Part shown: in pieces, positions 7,997 to 17,509 of the stretch | Numbering within the stretch: the stretch's first letter is position 1 | Layout: each line of letters begins with the position of its first letter | Source of the DNA: Psychrobacillus sp. INOP01 | GTDB taxonomy: Bacteria; Bacillota; Bacilli; Bacillales_A; Planococcaceae | Direction of reading: 5' to 3' | Length of the DNA: 64,000 nt | NCBI RefSeq assembly: GCF_018140925.1 | Contig: NZ_CP073315.1 | Span: 3,906,001 to 3,970,000 of the forward strand | Position numbers and translations under genes: made by a program | The notes under the pieces: model-generated | What the model was told of the DNA's origin: nothing | Database searches by the model: none | Seen by the model: the letters and a program-made list of their open reading frames with translations, nothing else

Positions 7997-8731
7997 TTGG
8001 AAAGATTACAAAAAGTGCTCGCGCATGCAGGTGTGGCATCGAGAAGAAAAGCGGAAGAAATGATTACGCAAGGTAAAGTTAAAGTTAATGGTAAAGTAGT
8101 CACTGAACAAGGATTAAAAGTGTCTGACAATGATGTAGTAGAAGTTGAAGGAGTAAAATTAGAAAAGGAACAAAAAGTATACTATTTACTTTATAAACCA
8201 CGTGGAGTGATTTCAGCAGTTTCAGATGATAAAGGCAGAAAAACAGTAACGGATCTATTGCCTCATGTCAAAGAACGTTTATATCCTGTTGGAAGACTGG
8301 ATTATGAAACTTCAGGTGTTTTACTTCTTACTAACGATGGCGATTTTTCATATGCCCTTACGCATCCAAAATATAAAGTGGATAAAACCTATGTAGCACG
8401 TGTAAAGGGTGTCCCTTTAAAAGAGCAGTTGCGTCCACTGGAGCGTGGAATCGTTCTAGAAGATGGTAAAACAGCTCCTGCAAGAGTTAAGTTATTATCC
8501 TCTGAGCGTAAAGCGGACAAGTCGATTGTAGAGATCACCATACATGAGGGGAAAAACCGACAAGTACGTAGAATGTTCGATGCAATAGGTTTTCCAGTTC
8601 AAAAGCTAAAAAGAGAGCAATTCGGATTCTTAACGCTTCATGGCTTAAATGCTGGCGAGTGGAGAGAGCTGACTACTCATGAAGTAAAACAAATGAGAGT
8701 ATTAGCAGAGACGGGGAAAATAGGTAAATAA
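7997..8731 (+). CDS. rluB: 23S rRNA pseudouridine synthase RluB
   Basis: A 244-residue pseudouridine synthase of the RsuA/RluB family, expected to modify 23S rRNA near the peptidyl-transferase centre. An N-terminal S4 domain (AHAGVASRRKAEEMI) precedes the catalytic domain with GRLDYETSGVLLLTNDG, whose aspartate is the nucleophile, and GKNRQVRRMFDAIG. The frame is open to 7970, but TTG 7997 has GAGGTGA 5-8 nt upstream and gives the family start M-ERLQKV. It has the B. subtilis position before resA. Confidence 0.94.
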   Translation: MERLQKVLAHAGVASRRKAEEMITQGKVKVNGKVVTEQGLKVSDNDVVEVEGVKLEKEQKVYYLLYKPRGVISAVSDDKGRKTVTDLLPHVKERLYPVGRLDYETSGVLLLTNDGDFSYALTHPKYKVDKTYVARVKGVPLKEQLRPLERGIVLEDGKTAPARVKLLSSERKADKSIVEITIHEGKNRQVRRMFDAIGFPVQKLKREQFGFLTLHGLNAGEWRELTTHEVKQMRVLAETGKIGK

Positions 8732-8741
8732 AACCTACGTG

Positions 8742-8749
8742 TTCACAAA
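8742..8749 (-). promoter_or_regulatory. Possible ResD-type site upstream of resA
   Basis: On the minus strand the site reads TTTGTGAA, 8 of 9 bases of the ResD-binding consensus TTTGTGAAT that I recall from B. subtilis. It lies about 45 bp upstream of the resA -10 and touches the rluB terminator stem. A single short match is weak evidence. Confidence 0.3.
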
Positions 8750-8775
8750 GCCTTCATAAGTAAGGCTCTTTTAAA
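8749..8775 (+). terminator. Intrinsic terminator after rluB
   Basis: AGCCTT (8749-8754) pairs with AAGGCT (8762-8767), followed by CTTTTAAA. The stem is short, so read-through into the res operon is possible. Confidence 0.6.
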
Positions 8776-8794
8776 TTGTAAATTTTGTTATAAT
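8766..8794 (+). promoter_or_regulatory. Extended -10 promoter of the resABC operon
   Basis: A perfect TATAAT at 8789-8794 is preceded by TG one base away (8786-8787), an extended -10. The -35 hexamer at the matching distance is poor, as expected for an activator-assisted promoter. It leads into resA 37 bp downstream. Confidence 0.55.
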
Positions 8795-8830
8795 TATTCA
8801 TGATTATGCTTGGAAATGGAGGTTAGCAAA

Positions 8831-9367
8831 TTGGCACAATCTAAAAAACGACGATTTTATATGAGAACCGCTATATTAGCAGTACTCGTCGTAGCTATAG
8901 TTTTTACAGTTTACTCCAACCTAAATAAAGAGAAAAATGCTGTATTACAAGTAGGCGATAAAGCACCGGACTTTGTATTAGTAGATATGGATGGCACGGA
9001 AAGGCGTTTGTCTGATTATAAAGGACAAGGCGTATTTCTGAATTTTTGGGGTACATGGTGTAAGCCATGTGCAAAAGAGATGCCGGCAATGGACAACCAA
9101 TACGGAGAGTTTACTAATAAGGGTGTCCAAACACTGGCCATTAATATTGGAGAATCAGATCTTAAGGTAAATAGTTTTTCAAATCGATATGGTTTAACTT
9201 TTCCTATAGCAATTGATCGCAATAAAAGTGTAATGGAATCGTATAATATTGATCCGCTGCCAACTACTTTTTTGATCAACCCAGAAGGTAAGATTGAAAA
9301 AATTATTAAAGGCGAAATGACAGAAGAAGATATTGCGAATTTTATGGATCAAATTAAACCTTCATGA
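8831..9367 (+). CDS. resA: Thiol-disulfide oxidoreductase ResA
   Basis: A membrane-anchored thioredoxin-like protein that reduces apocytochrome c before haem attachment. It has 178 residues from TTG 8831, with one N-terminal membrane anchor (about 12-28) and the active site C77-KP-C80 in NFWGTWCKPCAKE. TTG 8831 is preferred over TTG 8810 because GGAGG lies 8 nt upstream and the length then matches the family. It is the first gene of resABCDE; resB begins 13 bp after its stop. Confidence 0.94.
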   Translation: MAQSKKRRFYMRTAILAVLVVAIVFTVYSNLNKEKNAVLQVGDKAPDFVLVDMDGTERRLSDYKGQGVFLNFWGTWCKPCAKEMPAMDNQYGEFTNKGVQTLAINIGESDLKVNSFSNRYGLTFPIAIDRNKSVMESYNIDPLPTTFLINPEGKIEKIIKGEMTEEDIANFMDQIKPS

Positions 9368-9380
9368 AGGAGTCTTAAAG

Positions 9381-11039
9381 ATGGACAAGATAGTTTGTGC
9401 ATGTGGCAATGTAAATCCAGCTGGTACAGAATTATGTGAGAGCTGTGGTCGTCCATTAAATGAAGAGACAAAAGGAAAAAAAATTGTAGATATGCGCTAT
9501 GAAGGATCTGCAAGACGGTCTCAAACGTATAATAAGACGATAATTGATAAAGTATGGAATTTCTTTTCCAGTGTAAAAGTAGGTATGTGGATAATCGTTG
9601 CCATCTTAGTGGCAGCTGCAATTGGAACTATACTTCCACAAGTATTTTATGTGCCTGCAACAAATGAAACGGATATTGCAGCATATTATGAGAGAATTTA
9701 TGGTTGGTTTGGAACATTGTATTATGAGCTTGGATTATCGGACTTATATAGCTCTTGGTGGTTTCAGGTATTAGTTGGTATGCTAGGTATTTCTTTAGTT
9801 ATCGCAAGTTTAGATAGAGTTATACCTCTTTATAAATCTCTGAAAAAACAAAAGACGAAAAGACATTTTAGTTTCTTAAAACGTCAACGAGTTTTTGGAA
9901 TTGGTAAAGCTGATGTTACAGAAGATTCTTTACTAAAAGCAGAAGAAAAACTTAAAGCACTTAAATACAATGTAAAACGTGAAGGTAATGCTATCTTAGC
10001 AGAACGAGGACGCTTTTCACGCTGGGGTCCTTATGTGAACCATTTAGGTCTCATTATATTCCTTTTTGGTGTAATGCTTCGTGCTCTTCCAGGTTTTTAT
10101 GTCGATGAAACTATGTGGTTACGTGAAGGAGAAACACTTTATGTGCCCGAAACAGACGGGTATTTCTTAGAAAGTAAGGAATTCATATATGAGACATACT
10201 CAAAAGAGGAGTCCAAAGAAGTTTATGGTGAGGCAATTGATCGAGTGGGTACTATTGCGAAGAACTATCAAACAGATGTTGCCTTGTATAAGGGTCCAGA
10301 AGATTCTGTAGCAGGACATACAGAGGACTTAACATTTGAAAAAGAAGTATCCATTCAAGTAAATAAGCCGATTAAATTTGATAACTTTTCAGTGTTCCAA
10401 ATGGACTTCCGATTGGATGAATTGGCAACAATGACATTCCAGTTACAAGATAAAGAAACACAACAATCATTTGGCGAATTTACAATTGATCTTGCAGATC
10501 CTCAGCCTATGTATGAATTGGACGAGGGTTATAAAGTCGAGATTATGGATTATTACGCAGATTTTACTGGCTTTGAAGAAGGGGTTCCACAATCTCAATC
10601 ACCACTTCCGAACAACCCTGCATTTTTAGTTAAAATGTATAGTCCAGAATTCCCTAAAGGGGAAACAAGTTTTGTCATGATTAAGGAAACGGTAGAACCA
10701 CTTGGGGAAAACCAACATAAAATTGCTTTCCAAAGTGTAGAGACTAGAGATGTGTCTGGATTAACAGTTCGTAAGGATTTAACACTTCCAATTCTCGCGC
10801 TAGGAGGTCTTATCTTCATGATTGGAGTAGCACAAGGCTCGTACTGGAATCATCGTCGAATCTGGATTCAATTATTAGAAGATGGACAGACTGTTGTTGC
10901 TGCGCATACAAACAAAAACTGGTTAAGTGTTAAGAGAGATTTGGACAAAGTTGTTGAAGCAGCTCATCTTCCTGAATATCTAGATCAACAGGATTTAGAA
11001 TCTTTAGAAGAAAAAGTGGATAAAGGCGAAGGGGTTTAA
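9381..11039 (+). CDS. resB: Cytochrome c biogenesis protein ResB
   Basis: A 552-residue membrane protein (Ccs1 family) that with ResC exports and ligates haem in system II cytochrome c maturation. It begins with a zinc-ribbon-like segment ([18 protein letters not shown]), followed by membrane segments near 75, 145 and 215, a large extracytoplasmic domain and a final span near 480. The start is ATG 9381 with AAGGAG upstream. The mature c-type haem protein QcrC is encoded at 54332. Confidence 0.95.
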   Translation: MDKIVCACGNVNPAGTELCESCGRPLNEETKGKKIVDMRYEGSARRSQTYNKTIIDKVWNFFSSVKVGMWIIVAILVAAAIGTILPQVFYVPATNETDIAAYYERIYGWFGTLYYELGLSDLYSSWWFQVLVGMLGISLVIASLDRVIPLYKSLKKQKTKRHFSFLKRQRVFGIGKADVTEDSLLKAEEKLKALKYNVKREGNAILAERGRFSRWGPYVNHLGLIIFLFGVMLRALPGFYVDETMWLREGETLYVPETDGYFLESKEFIYETYSKEESKEVYGEAIDRVGTIAKNYQTDVALYKGPEDSVAGHTEDLTFEKEVSIQVNKPIKFDNFSVFQMDFRLDELATMTFQLQDKETQQSFGEFTIDLADPQPMYELDEGYKVEIMDYYADFTGFEEGVPQSQSPLPNNPAFLVKMYSPEFPKGETSFVMIKETVEPLGENQHKIAFQSVETRDVSGLTVRKDLTLPILALGGLIFMIGVAQGSYWNHRRIWIQLLEDGQTVVAAHTNKNWLSVKRDLDKVVEAAHLPEYLDQQDLESLEEKVDKGEGV

Positions 11040-11043
11040 TAAA

Positions 11044-12228
11044 ATGGATATGGCATCTTTAAGTAGTACCTTATTATTTGTAGCTTTCGTAGCGTACCTA
11101 GTTGCTACGTTTTTATTTGGAGGAGCAGTCAAATCTTCGACTGCTCAGTCCACACAATCATTTGATAGATGGGGTAAATTAGCAATTAGCGTTACCATCT
11201 TAGGATTTATAGCTAATCTTGGTTATTTTATCACTAGATGGATTGCTGCAGGACACGCTCCTGTAAGTAACCTATTTGAGTTTACTGCTGCATTTGGAAT
11301 GATGATTGTAGGAGCATTTATTCTTATTTACTTCATATATAAAGCACCTGCTCTTGGATTGTTTGCTTTACCTATTGCCGTACTAATCATTGCATATGCA
11401 AGTATGTTCCCGACAGAAATTACTCCTTTAATACCAGCATTAAAAAGCTACTGGCTGACTATTCACGTAATTACTGCAGCAATGGGTGAGGCAATTTTAG
11501 CGATCAGCGCTGTAGCAGGGTTTGTTTATTTATTGAAAAATATTGATCTGACGAAAAAATCCAAGGAACGTTTTTGGATTGAAGCAGTTATGTACGTTTT
11601 AGTGCTTGTTGTAGGGTTTGTTGTTTCTACTTTATCGTTTTCAATTATGAATTACAGTGCAGAATACAACTATATAAGTAAAGATGAAACACAACATACA
11701 ATTGAATACACAATGCCAGCTCTATTCGGTATGAATGAATCAGAAGCAATTACAGACGGTGCAATGGACCCCCTTGTGGAAATGCCTCCGTTAGTAAATG
11801 CCAAAAAACTGACTACAGTTGTTTGGTCTATCCTATTTGGTACAGTAATTTATGTGTTACTTCGTTTAATATTACGTAAACGTATTTCGGTTATATTACA
11901 ACCACTTACGAAAAAGTCTAATTCTCAATTGATGGATGAAATCGGGTATCGATCAGTATTAATCGGTTTTCCTGTGTTTACACTTGGAGCATTAGTATTT
12001 GCCATGATATGGGCGCATGAAGCTTGGTCACGTTTTTGGGGCTGGGATCCAAAAGAAGTATGGGCGCTTATCACGTTCTTATTCTACGCAGTGTTCTTAC
12101 ATCTTCGTTTATCAAAAGGCTGGGAAGGTAAGAAGTCGGCTTGGATTGCTTTAATTGGTTTTATCATAATTATGTTTAACTTAATCGCTGTAAATCTAAT
12201 TTTAGCGGGATTACATTCTTATGCATAA
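11044..12228 (+). CDS. resC: Cytochrome c biogenesis protein ResC (CcsA)
   Basis: A 394-residue polytopic haem handling protein. The tryptophan-rich WWD motif [20 protein letters not shown] lies near residue 325 and is flanked by conserved histidines, typical of CcsA/ResC. It follows resB with 4 bp between stop and start, so the two are coupled subunits of one haem lyase. Confidence 0.95.
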   Translation: MDMASLSSTLLFVAFVAYLVATFLFGGAVKSSTAQSTQSFDRWGKLAISVTILGFIANLGYFITRWIAAGHAPVSNLFEFTAAFGMMIVGAFILIYFIYKAPALGLFALPIAVLIIAYASMFPTEITPLIPALKSYWLTIHVITAAMGEAILAISAVAGFVYLLKNIDLTKKSKERFWIEAVMYVLVLVVGFVVSTLSFSIMNYSAEYNYISKDETQHTIEYTMPALFGMNESEAITDGAMDPLVEMPPLVNAKKLTTVVWSILFGTVIYVLLRLILRKRISVILQPLTKKSNSQLMDEIGYRSVLIGFPVFTLGALVFAMIWAHEAWSRFWGWDPKEVWALITFLFYAVFLHLRLSKGWEGKKSAWIALIGFIIIMFNLIAVNLILAGLHSYA

Positions 12229-12259
12229 AAACAAATAGATTAGTCCAGTGCTCAATTAG

Positions 12260-12300
12260 AAAGCTCTTTACTCTTTAGTTAACAGGAGGAAGAGCTTTTC
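12260..12300 (+). terminator. Intrinsic terminator or attenuator after resC
   Basis: AAAGCTCTT (12260-12268) pairs with AAGAGCTTT (12290-12298), followed by TTCTTTC. It separates resABC from resDE, which would allow different expression levels. Confidence 0.6.
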
Positions 12301-12365
12301 TTTCATTTTGGGTACAGTAATTGTACAATATAAAGTAGATGTTGATAGAAAGGTTTGATAAAACT

Positions 12366-13082
12366 ATGTCTGACACAATTAAACTTTTAGTAGTTGAGGA
12401 TGAAGAACGTATTCGTCGTCTATTGAAAATGTATTTAGAACGAGAAGGCTATGAAGTAGAAGAAGCTGAAAATGGAGAAGTTGCATTACAGCTCGCATTA
12501 GAATTTGAGTATAATTGCATCCTTTTAGATATAATGATGCCCGAAAAAGATGGCATTGAAATGATGACGGAGCTACGCATGCATAAAGAAACACCAATCA
12601 TATTATTGACAGCTAAAGGTGAAGAGGCTAACCGCGTGGAAGGTTTTGAACTGGGAGCAGATGATTATATAGTCAAACCGTTCAGCCCAAGAGAGGTAGT
12701 GTTACGAGTAAAAGCTCTTTTGAAGCGTTCTACAGCTTTTGCACCTTCACAAGGAACGTCTATTTCTAAAGAAATAGTAGTGTTTCCGCATCTAACGATA
12801 GATCATGATGCGCATAGAGTTACTGCGGATGGTGTTGAAGTAGGTTTAACTCCTAAAGAATATGAATTACTTTATTTCTTAGCGAAAGCACCAGACAAAG
12901 TATTTGATCGCGAGCAATTATTAAAAGAAGTGTGGCATTATGATTTCTTCGGGGATTTAAGAACTGTTGACACTCATGTAAAACGGTTACGCGAAAAGTT
13001 AAACAGAGTTTCTGAAAAGTCTGCTAAAATGATTGTTACTGTGTGGGGTGTCGGATACAAATTTGAGGTAGTAAATGAATAG
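12366..13082 (+). CDS. resD: Response regulator ResD
   Basis: An OmpR/PhoB-family regulator of 238 residues. The phospho-acceptor is D55 in CILLDIMMP, the switch lysine is in DDYIVKPFSPREVVLRVKAL, and the C-terminal winged helix ends with TVWGVGYKFE. In B. subtilis ResD activates respiration genes under oxygen limitation. ATG 12366 is chosen over ATG 12339 because it has AGAAAGG about 12 nt upstream and the family length. It overlaps resE by 8 bp. Confidence 0.95.
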   Translation: MSDTIKLLVVEDEERIRRLLKMYLEREGYEVEEAENGEVALQLALEFEYNCILLDIMMPEKDGIEMMTELRMHKETPIILLTAKGEEANRVEGFELGADDYIVKPFSPREVVLRVKALLKRSTAFAPSQGTSISKEIVVFPHLTIDHDAHRVTADGVEVGLTPKEYELLYFLAKAPDKVFDREQLLKEVWHYDFFGDLRTVDTHVKRLREKLNRVSEKSAKMIVTVWGVGYKFEVVNE

Positions 13083-14853
13083 GATTTGGAATAGTGTTGT
13101 CGGGAAGCTATGGGGAACCATACTGCTTCTCGTCTTATTTGTGTTATTTATTGTAACCGTTTTACTACTTGAATTTCTTGGAGATTTCCACACAGAGCAG
13201 GCGGAGGAATCACTTCGTAAAGAGGCAATAACTATCGGTAAAATTGTTGAGCAGCATGATAATGTAGAAGATTCGTTTGAAATAATACAAGATATTTTAG
13301 GCACAGAAACTAACACTTTAATTGTTCGAAATTCAGAATCCATTTTTTTATCTGTCCATGAAGGGTTGAACAAAGAGGTAGTACAAAAAAAGATATTGGA
13401 TGATAAGCAATTGTCTAAAATATACACATCCGATGAGCCAATCGTGAAGAAAATGCTGATGCCTGCTATGAATAGTGAGGATCGGATGGAAGATTATATT
13501 ATTCTAGCTACACCACTTGAATCCAATAAAAATATTCATGGCGCTGTATTTATTTATCAAAGCTTAGAAGTTGTTAGTAAGACGACGAATAGTACGACGA
13601 AAATTGTTTTCTTATCAGGATTTATCGCATTACTACTAACTACAATGTTTACTTTTTTCTTAACTTCTCGTATTACTTTACCTCTAAGATCTATGAGGGA
13701 AGCTGCGATTCAATTAGCTAAAGGTAATTTTGAAACAAAAGTTCCTTATCTTCAGAAGGATGAAATTGGGGAACTAGGAATCGCATTTAACCAAATGGGC
13801 AAACAATTGAAGCACCATGTAGAAGTGATCAATCAAGAGAAGGAGCAATTAGCGAGTATACTAACATCTATGACAGATGCGGTTATTACATTTGATACTA
13901 AATTTGAAGTTCAAGTTAGTAATCCGCAGGCAGATTTATTATTCGATAAGTGGTATAAAAATGCAGAAACATTAGAAGATTCGAAGTTACCTGCAGAACT
14001 ACATCATCTTTTGGAATATGTCTTTGATGTACAAGAAGAGTTTGATGAAAAGCTAGAGATTAAAGGATCCTATTTTGCTGCATCTATTAGTCTGTTATTC
14101 ACAAGTGGTAATGCTGTGCGTGGTGCGGTAATTGTGCTTCGTGATATGACCGAACAGCATCGTTTAGATAAAATGAGATCAGATTTTATAGCCAACGTTT
14201 CGCATGAGCTCAGAACACCTATTTCGATGCTTCAAGGCTATTCAGAAGCAATAATAGATAATGTCATAACAACCGAAGACGATAAAAATGAAATGATCCG
14301 TATTATATATGATGAGTCTAAGCGAATGGGAAGACTAGTAACTGAATTGTTAGACTTGGCACGCCTAGAATCAGGTTATTTGAGTATTTATAAAGAGAAA
14401 GTTTCTGTTGTTCCGACATTTGAACGAATAACACAAAAATTTGATCAGGTTGCCAAAGAAAAAGATATTAGATTGAACTTTGAGCATAACTTAACAGAAG
14501 ACTTGTTGATGGAACTTGATGAGGACCGAATGGAACAAGTGCTAACTAATTTGATCGATAATGCTCTTAGGCATACGAAAGAGAATGGCTCTGTTACCGT
14601 CCAAATAAGTAAGACAGATGCTCAATTTGTTATAAAGGTAATTGACACTGGGTATGGGATTCCAAAAGAAGATCTTCCTTATGTCTTCGAACGTTTTTAT
14701 AAAGCTGATAAGGCTAGAACAAGAGGAAAAAGTGGCACTGGCTTAGGATTGGCTATCGCAAAAAATATTGTGGAAAGACATGATGGTGTCTTAACTGCAG
14801 AAAGCGAGATAGGGGTAGGTACATCCTTTATTATAAATTTACCAATAAAGTGA
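13075..14853 (+). CDS. resE: Sensor histidine kinase ResE
   Basis: A 592-residue membrane kinase with two transmembrane segments (about 10-30 and 180-202), HAMP, a PAS region (about 255-365), the HisKA box FIANVSHELRTPIS with H377, and the HATPase boxes NLIDNALRHT, DTGYGIP and GTGLGLAIAKNIV. It phosphorylates ResD. It starts inside resD (ATGAATAG overlap), so the pair is coupled. Confidence 0.95.
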   Translation: MNRIWNSVVGKLWGTILLLVLFVLFIVTVLLLEFLGDFHTEQAEESLRKEAITIGKIVEQHDNVEDSFEIIQDILGTETNTLIVRNSESIFLSVHEGLNKEVVQKKILDDKQLSKIYTSDEPIVKKMLMPAMNSEDRMEDYIILATPLESNKNIHGAVFIYQSLEVVSKTTNSTTKIVFLSGFIALLLTTMFTFFLTSRITLPLRSMREAAIQLAKGNFETKVPYLQKDEIGELGIAFNQMGKQLKHHVEVINQEKEQLASILTSMTDAVITFDTKFEVQVSNPQADLLFDKWYKNAETLEDSKLPAELHHLLEYVFDVQEEFDEKLEIKGSYFAASISLLFTSGNAVRGAVIVLRDMTEQHRLDKMRSDFIANVSHELRTPISMLQGYSEAIIDNVITTEDDKNEMIRIIYDESKRMGRLVTELLDLARLESGYLSIYKEKVSVVPTFERITQKFDQVAKEKDIRLNFEHNLTEDLLMELDEDRMEQVLTNLIDNALRHTKENGSVTVQISKTDAQFVIKVIDTGYGIPKEDLPYVFERFYKADKARTRGKSGTGLGLAIAKNIVERHDGVLTAESEIGVGTSFIINLPIK

Positions 14854-14858
14854 ACCTT

Positions 14859-14892
14859 CAATCAGTGTGGGATTCTTCATCTCCACTGATTG
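14859..14892 (+). terminator. Stem-loop after resE
   Basis: CAATCAGTG (14859-14867) pairs perfectly with CACTGATTG (14884-14892). The following sequence TAAATAAG has few T residues, so termination would be inefficient or the loop may protect the 3' end. Confidence 0.5.
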
Positions 14893-15100
14893 TAAATAAG
14901 ATTTAGGCTATAACGTAGCGTTATGCTGCAATGTCATCTTATTGTCCCGTAGCTCGCAGTTATCTCTCCCACTTAAACTTGGTTGCTAAGACCTAGCCTT
15001 GAAGTGTGTGTCCTAAAACGTACAGGACGTACTATTGCCGATGTTGCCATAGGACGTGGCGACTTGAATCGGCCTGCCCGTAAATAAGTGATAAAAGCCG
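14893..15100. other. Gene-free stretch before sigX
   Basis: No supportable gene. The segment is richer in G+C than its surroundings and contains the dispersed hairpin repeat at 15022-15075 plus a small stem GTCCT / AGGAC just upstream of it. The sigX promoter follows directly. Confidence 0.6.
15022..15075. repeat. Dispersed hairpin repeat, copy 1
   Basis: It contains nested inverted arms: GCCGAT with ATCGGC outside, and GTTGCCA with TGGCGAC inside. The core beginning GTTGCCA and ending GTGGCG-A-CTT agrees with copy 2 (18329-18376) at 19 of 23 positions. Both copies sit between genes. Confidence 0.6.
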
Positions 15101-15126
15101 TGTAACAAAAACGGACTTGAAACGAC
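15101..15126 (+). promoter_or_regulatory. ECF (SigX-type) promoter, probably autoregulatory
   Basis: TGTAAC at 15101-15106 and CGAC at 15123-15126 are separated by 16 nt, matching the -35 TGTAAC and -10 CGaC pattern of SigX-class sigma factors. It ends 24 bp before the sigX start codon. Confidence 0.7.
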
Positions 15127-15150
15127 TAATTGAAAGAACGGGGGGAGCCT

Positions 15151-15687
15151 ATGAATGACTCCGTTTTCCACCGCTTGTATGATACATATCATCAAGATGT
15201 TTTTCAGTTTCTCATATATTTGGTGAAAAATAGACAAACTGCGGAAGACTTGGTCCAAGAAGTATATGTACGAGTACTTAAAGCTTATAGTAGCTTCGAG
15301 GGAAAAAGTTCAGAAAAAACATGGTTATTTTCAATAGCAAAAAATATAGCAATTGACCATTTTAGAAAACAGGCCGTCAGAAAAAAGAGGTTATTCGACT
15401 CATTTGACTGGGAAACGATGCAACTTGCATCTTCAGATATGCTACCGGAAGATTTAGTACAACTTAATGATGAGATGAGAACATTATTAGTTGCATTGGA
15501 TGATTGTACTGGGGATCAGAAAATGGTAATTATCATGCGGTATTTCCAGGAGCTTTCGATTGCGGAAACGTCAGAAATTCTAAATTGGTCGGAAGGGAAA
15601 GTGAAGACAACGCAACATCGTGCAATAAAAGCACTTCGTGAGCGATTATCTGATAAGCAAAAGGAGGCAGATGTTCATCATGAGTGA
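15151..15687 (+). CDS. sigX: ECF RNA polymerase sigma factor SigX
   Basis: A 178-residue ECF sigma factor. Region 2 reads LYDTYHQDVFQFLIYLVK and AEDLVQEVYVRVLKAYSSFE, and region 4 has LNWSEGKVKTTQHRAIKALR, both close to B. subtilis SigX, which controls cell-surface charge and envelope genes. ATG 15151 follows GGGGGAG with good spacing. It overlaps rsiX by 8 bp and lies downstream of resE as in B. subtilis. Confidence 0.93.
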   Translation: MNDSVFHRLYDTYHQDVFQFLIYLVKNRQTAEDLVQEVYVRVLKAYSSFEGKSSEKTWLFSIAKNIAIDHFRKQAVRKKRLFDSFDWETMQLASSDMLPEDLVQLNDEMRTLLVALDDCTGDQKMVIIMRYFQELSIAETSEILNWSEGKVKTTQHRAIKALRERLSDKQKEADVHHE

Positions 15688-16927
15688 GAAAAAACCAGAA
15701 GATCGTGTATTAGATGAACTATTAAATAATATGCCTAAGTTTACAGATAAACGCTCGAAGGATGAAATATACCAACGGATAAAGTCGGAGATAGAAACTC
15801 AGGAGAAAACTGAAAATAGGAAGCGTATAGGAGTTTCAATGAATAAATGGATGCCTTATATCATTTCCGTAGCATCCGTATTAATATTAACAGTTCTCGT
15901 CTCCTCATATATAAATAATAATGAGAGTTCCACCAATGATAAGGCTGCAGAGTCATCAACGGCAAACGATAATATGAGAACGATGGAAATATATGAAGAA
16001 GCCACTGTTGGTGACGTAGAAGAGGAAAAGTCAAATGATATGTCGGTTATGTCTGGAAAAGTAGCGGCTCCGTTTGAAATAGTTCCGCTTGGTAGTCCAT
16101 ATACTTCAGTTTACGAGAATGATTTAAATGGCGGAACAGTTTTTCATTTTTCTCTGTTAGAAAATGCTCTTTCTGTACCAATCACGATTGTAATTCCTAA
16201 GGAACAAATAGAAAATAATTTTCCAAGCAAGACACCGAATAGCTTGGAGCTATATGAAAAATATGCGTTTGGGATTGATGAAACTTCCCTTGGATTCCAA
16301 GAATATCATCCTTACAAAGGCTACTTTTTGGTTGATGGTAAAATGTTAAAGCATTATTTACCAGTAGATCATGGTTACGATACTGCCCCTGGAGCAGCGG
16401 CACCATATCTCTCTTCTATCAATGAAATTTTTAGTGATTTTGATTCATTATTAAGAGTAAATGAAGACGGCTCACCGATTGAATGGGATCAGGTCGGGAC
16501 TTTAGATGAACCTGTGGTATTAACAGGTTCAGAGAAAAAGGTAAATTATTTTGCGTATAAGGCTTTTAACGAAGAGACTTATTTAACACCTAATTTTAAT
16601 AATACATTCACTACACTAACAGAAGCTTTGATAGGTATGAAAAATCCGGAAAATGATATTTATACTTCTGTTATACCGAATGATGTTACTTATACAGTAC
16701 AAGAGGATAAAGGTTTTGTAGTGCACTTCGATGAACCTTTAAACTTGGAATCATTTGATGCGGGTGAGGCATCTCGATTTATAGAAGCTTTTTCCTTAAC
16801 AGCTGCAAGCTTTAATCAATCCATTCAATTAGAGAATGTCGTACAAGAAAATTGGAATGGAATAGATATGACTAGCCCACTTCCAGTTCCAATTGGACCG
16901 AATGGTTTTACTATGCAAACCAAATAA
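15680..16927 (+). CDS. rsiX: Anti-sigma factor RsiX
   Basis: A 415-residue single-pass membrane protein: a cytoplasmic N-terminus (about 1-56) that would bind SigX, one transmembrane segment (about 57-78, WMPYIISVASVLILTVLVSS) and a large extracytoplasmic domain. Position after sigX, overlap with it, and topology support the call. ATG 15680 is preferred; ATG 15671 is only 3 nt from AAGGAGG. The outer domain is weakly conserved and I infer its function from the operon. Confidence 0.88.
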   Translation: MSEKKPEDRVLDELLNNMPKFTDKRSKDEIYQRIKSEIETQEKTENRKRIGVSMNKWMPYIISVASVLILTVLVSSYINNNESSTNDKAAESSTANDNMRTMEIYEEATVGDVEEEKSNDMSVMSGKVAAPFEIVPLGSPYTSVYENDLNGGTVFHFSLLENALSVPITIVIPKEQIENNFPSKTPNSLELYEKYAFGIDETSLGFQEYHPYKGYFLVDGKMLKHYLPVDHGYDTAPGAAAPYLSSINEIFSDFDSLLRVNEDGSPIEWDQVGTLDEPVVLTGSEKKVNYFAYKAFNEETYLTPNFNNTFTTLTEALIGMKNPENDIYTSVIPNDVTYTVQEDKGFVVHFDEPLNLESFDAGEASRFIEAFSLTAASFNQSIQLENVVQENWNGIDMTSPLPVPIGPNGFTMQTK

Positions 16928-16934
16928 ATTTCGT

Positions 16935-16978
16935 AAAATGCCATTGCTTATTAAATTAAGCATGGCATTTTTTGTTTT
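16935..16978 (+). terminator. Intrinsic terminator after rsiX
   Basis: AAAATGCCATtGCTTA pairs with TAAGCATGGCATTTT, followed by a T run. Confidence 0.85.
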
Positions 16979-16990
16979 GAAGTGCTTTTC

Positions 16991-17139
16991 AACCTAATAG
17001 AAATTGTGCAAATAGCCCATAAATAACCTACCGAGGAGTAAAAAAGAGTCGAAAGCCCGCCCATTCAGGTTCACATATAACCCACAAATAATGCGAAATA
17101 ACCAATATATTTGTTATTATAGCCCATGTAACTTCTATG
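16991..17139. repeat. Degenerate tandem array, ~21-bp period (array A)
   Basis: Six to seven units of 21-22 bp, anchored by ATAGCCCAT-like blocks: CCCA or CCA occurs at 17016, 17060, 17081, 17102 and 17123. The clearest pair is ATAGCCCATAAATAA (17012) and ATAACCCACAAATAA (17077). One unit (17033-17054) barely matches. It lies between the rsiX terminator and the ribU promoter. Confidence 0.5.
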
Positions 17140-17247
17140 AATCAGTGTAAATTAGTCGGAAAAGGTTATAAATTTTTCTGGATTATGGATTATTAATTGT
17201 TTTGAAACAAAACATATTAAGCTGTTTCCTAATTACAAACAGGTCTG

Positions 17248-17276
17248 TTGCATATATTGTTTTTATTTGATAAAAT
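17248..17276 (+). promoter_or_regulatory. Sigma-A promoter of the ribU riboswitch transcript
   Basis: TTGCAT (17248-17253), a 17-nt spacer and TAAAAT (17271-17276) with an extended TG one base before it. Transcription would begin near 17283, about 40 nt before the riboswitch. Confidence 0.7.
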
Positions 17277-17322
17277 GTTATTAATTCAAGATAATTCTTG
17301 AAGGACAATAAAATATTGATTC

Positions 17323-17447
17323 ATCTTCGGGGCAGGGTGCAATTCCCGACCGGCGGTATTAGAAATTTATTTCTTCAGCCCGCGAACCTTAACAGGTTGA
17401 TTTGGTTAAATTCCAAAGCCGACAGTATAGTCTGGATGGGAGAAGGT
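17323..17447 (+). ncRNA. FMN riboswitch (RFN element)
   Basis: All conserved blocks are present in order: ATCTTCGGGGCAGGGTG, AATTCCCGACCGGCGGT, AGCCCGCGA, GATTTGGT, ATTCC-AAAGCCGACAGT and ATAGTCTGGATGGGAGAAGG. FMN binding should repress the downstream riboflavin transporter. A weak terminator or sequestering hairpin follows at 17510-17534. Confidence 0.97.
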
Positions 17448-17509
17448 GAAGGTGCAGTCGTTTTTCGTATGCTTATACGGATACGCTTATTTAAGTGTAC
17501 CTTGTTTCT

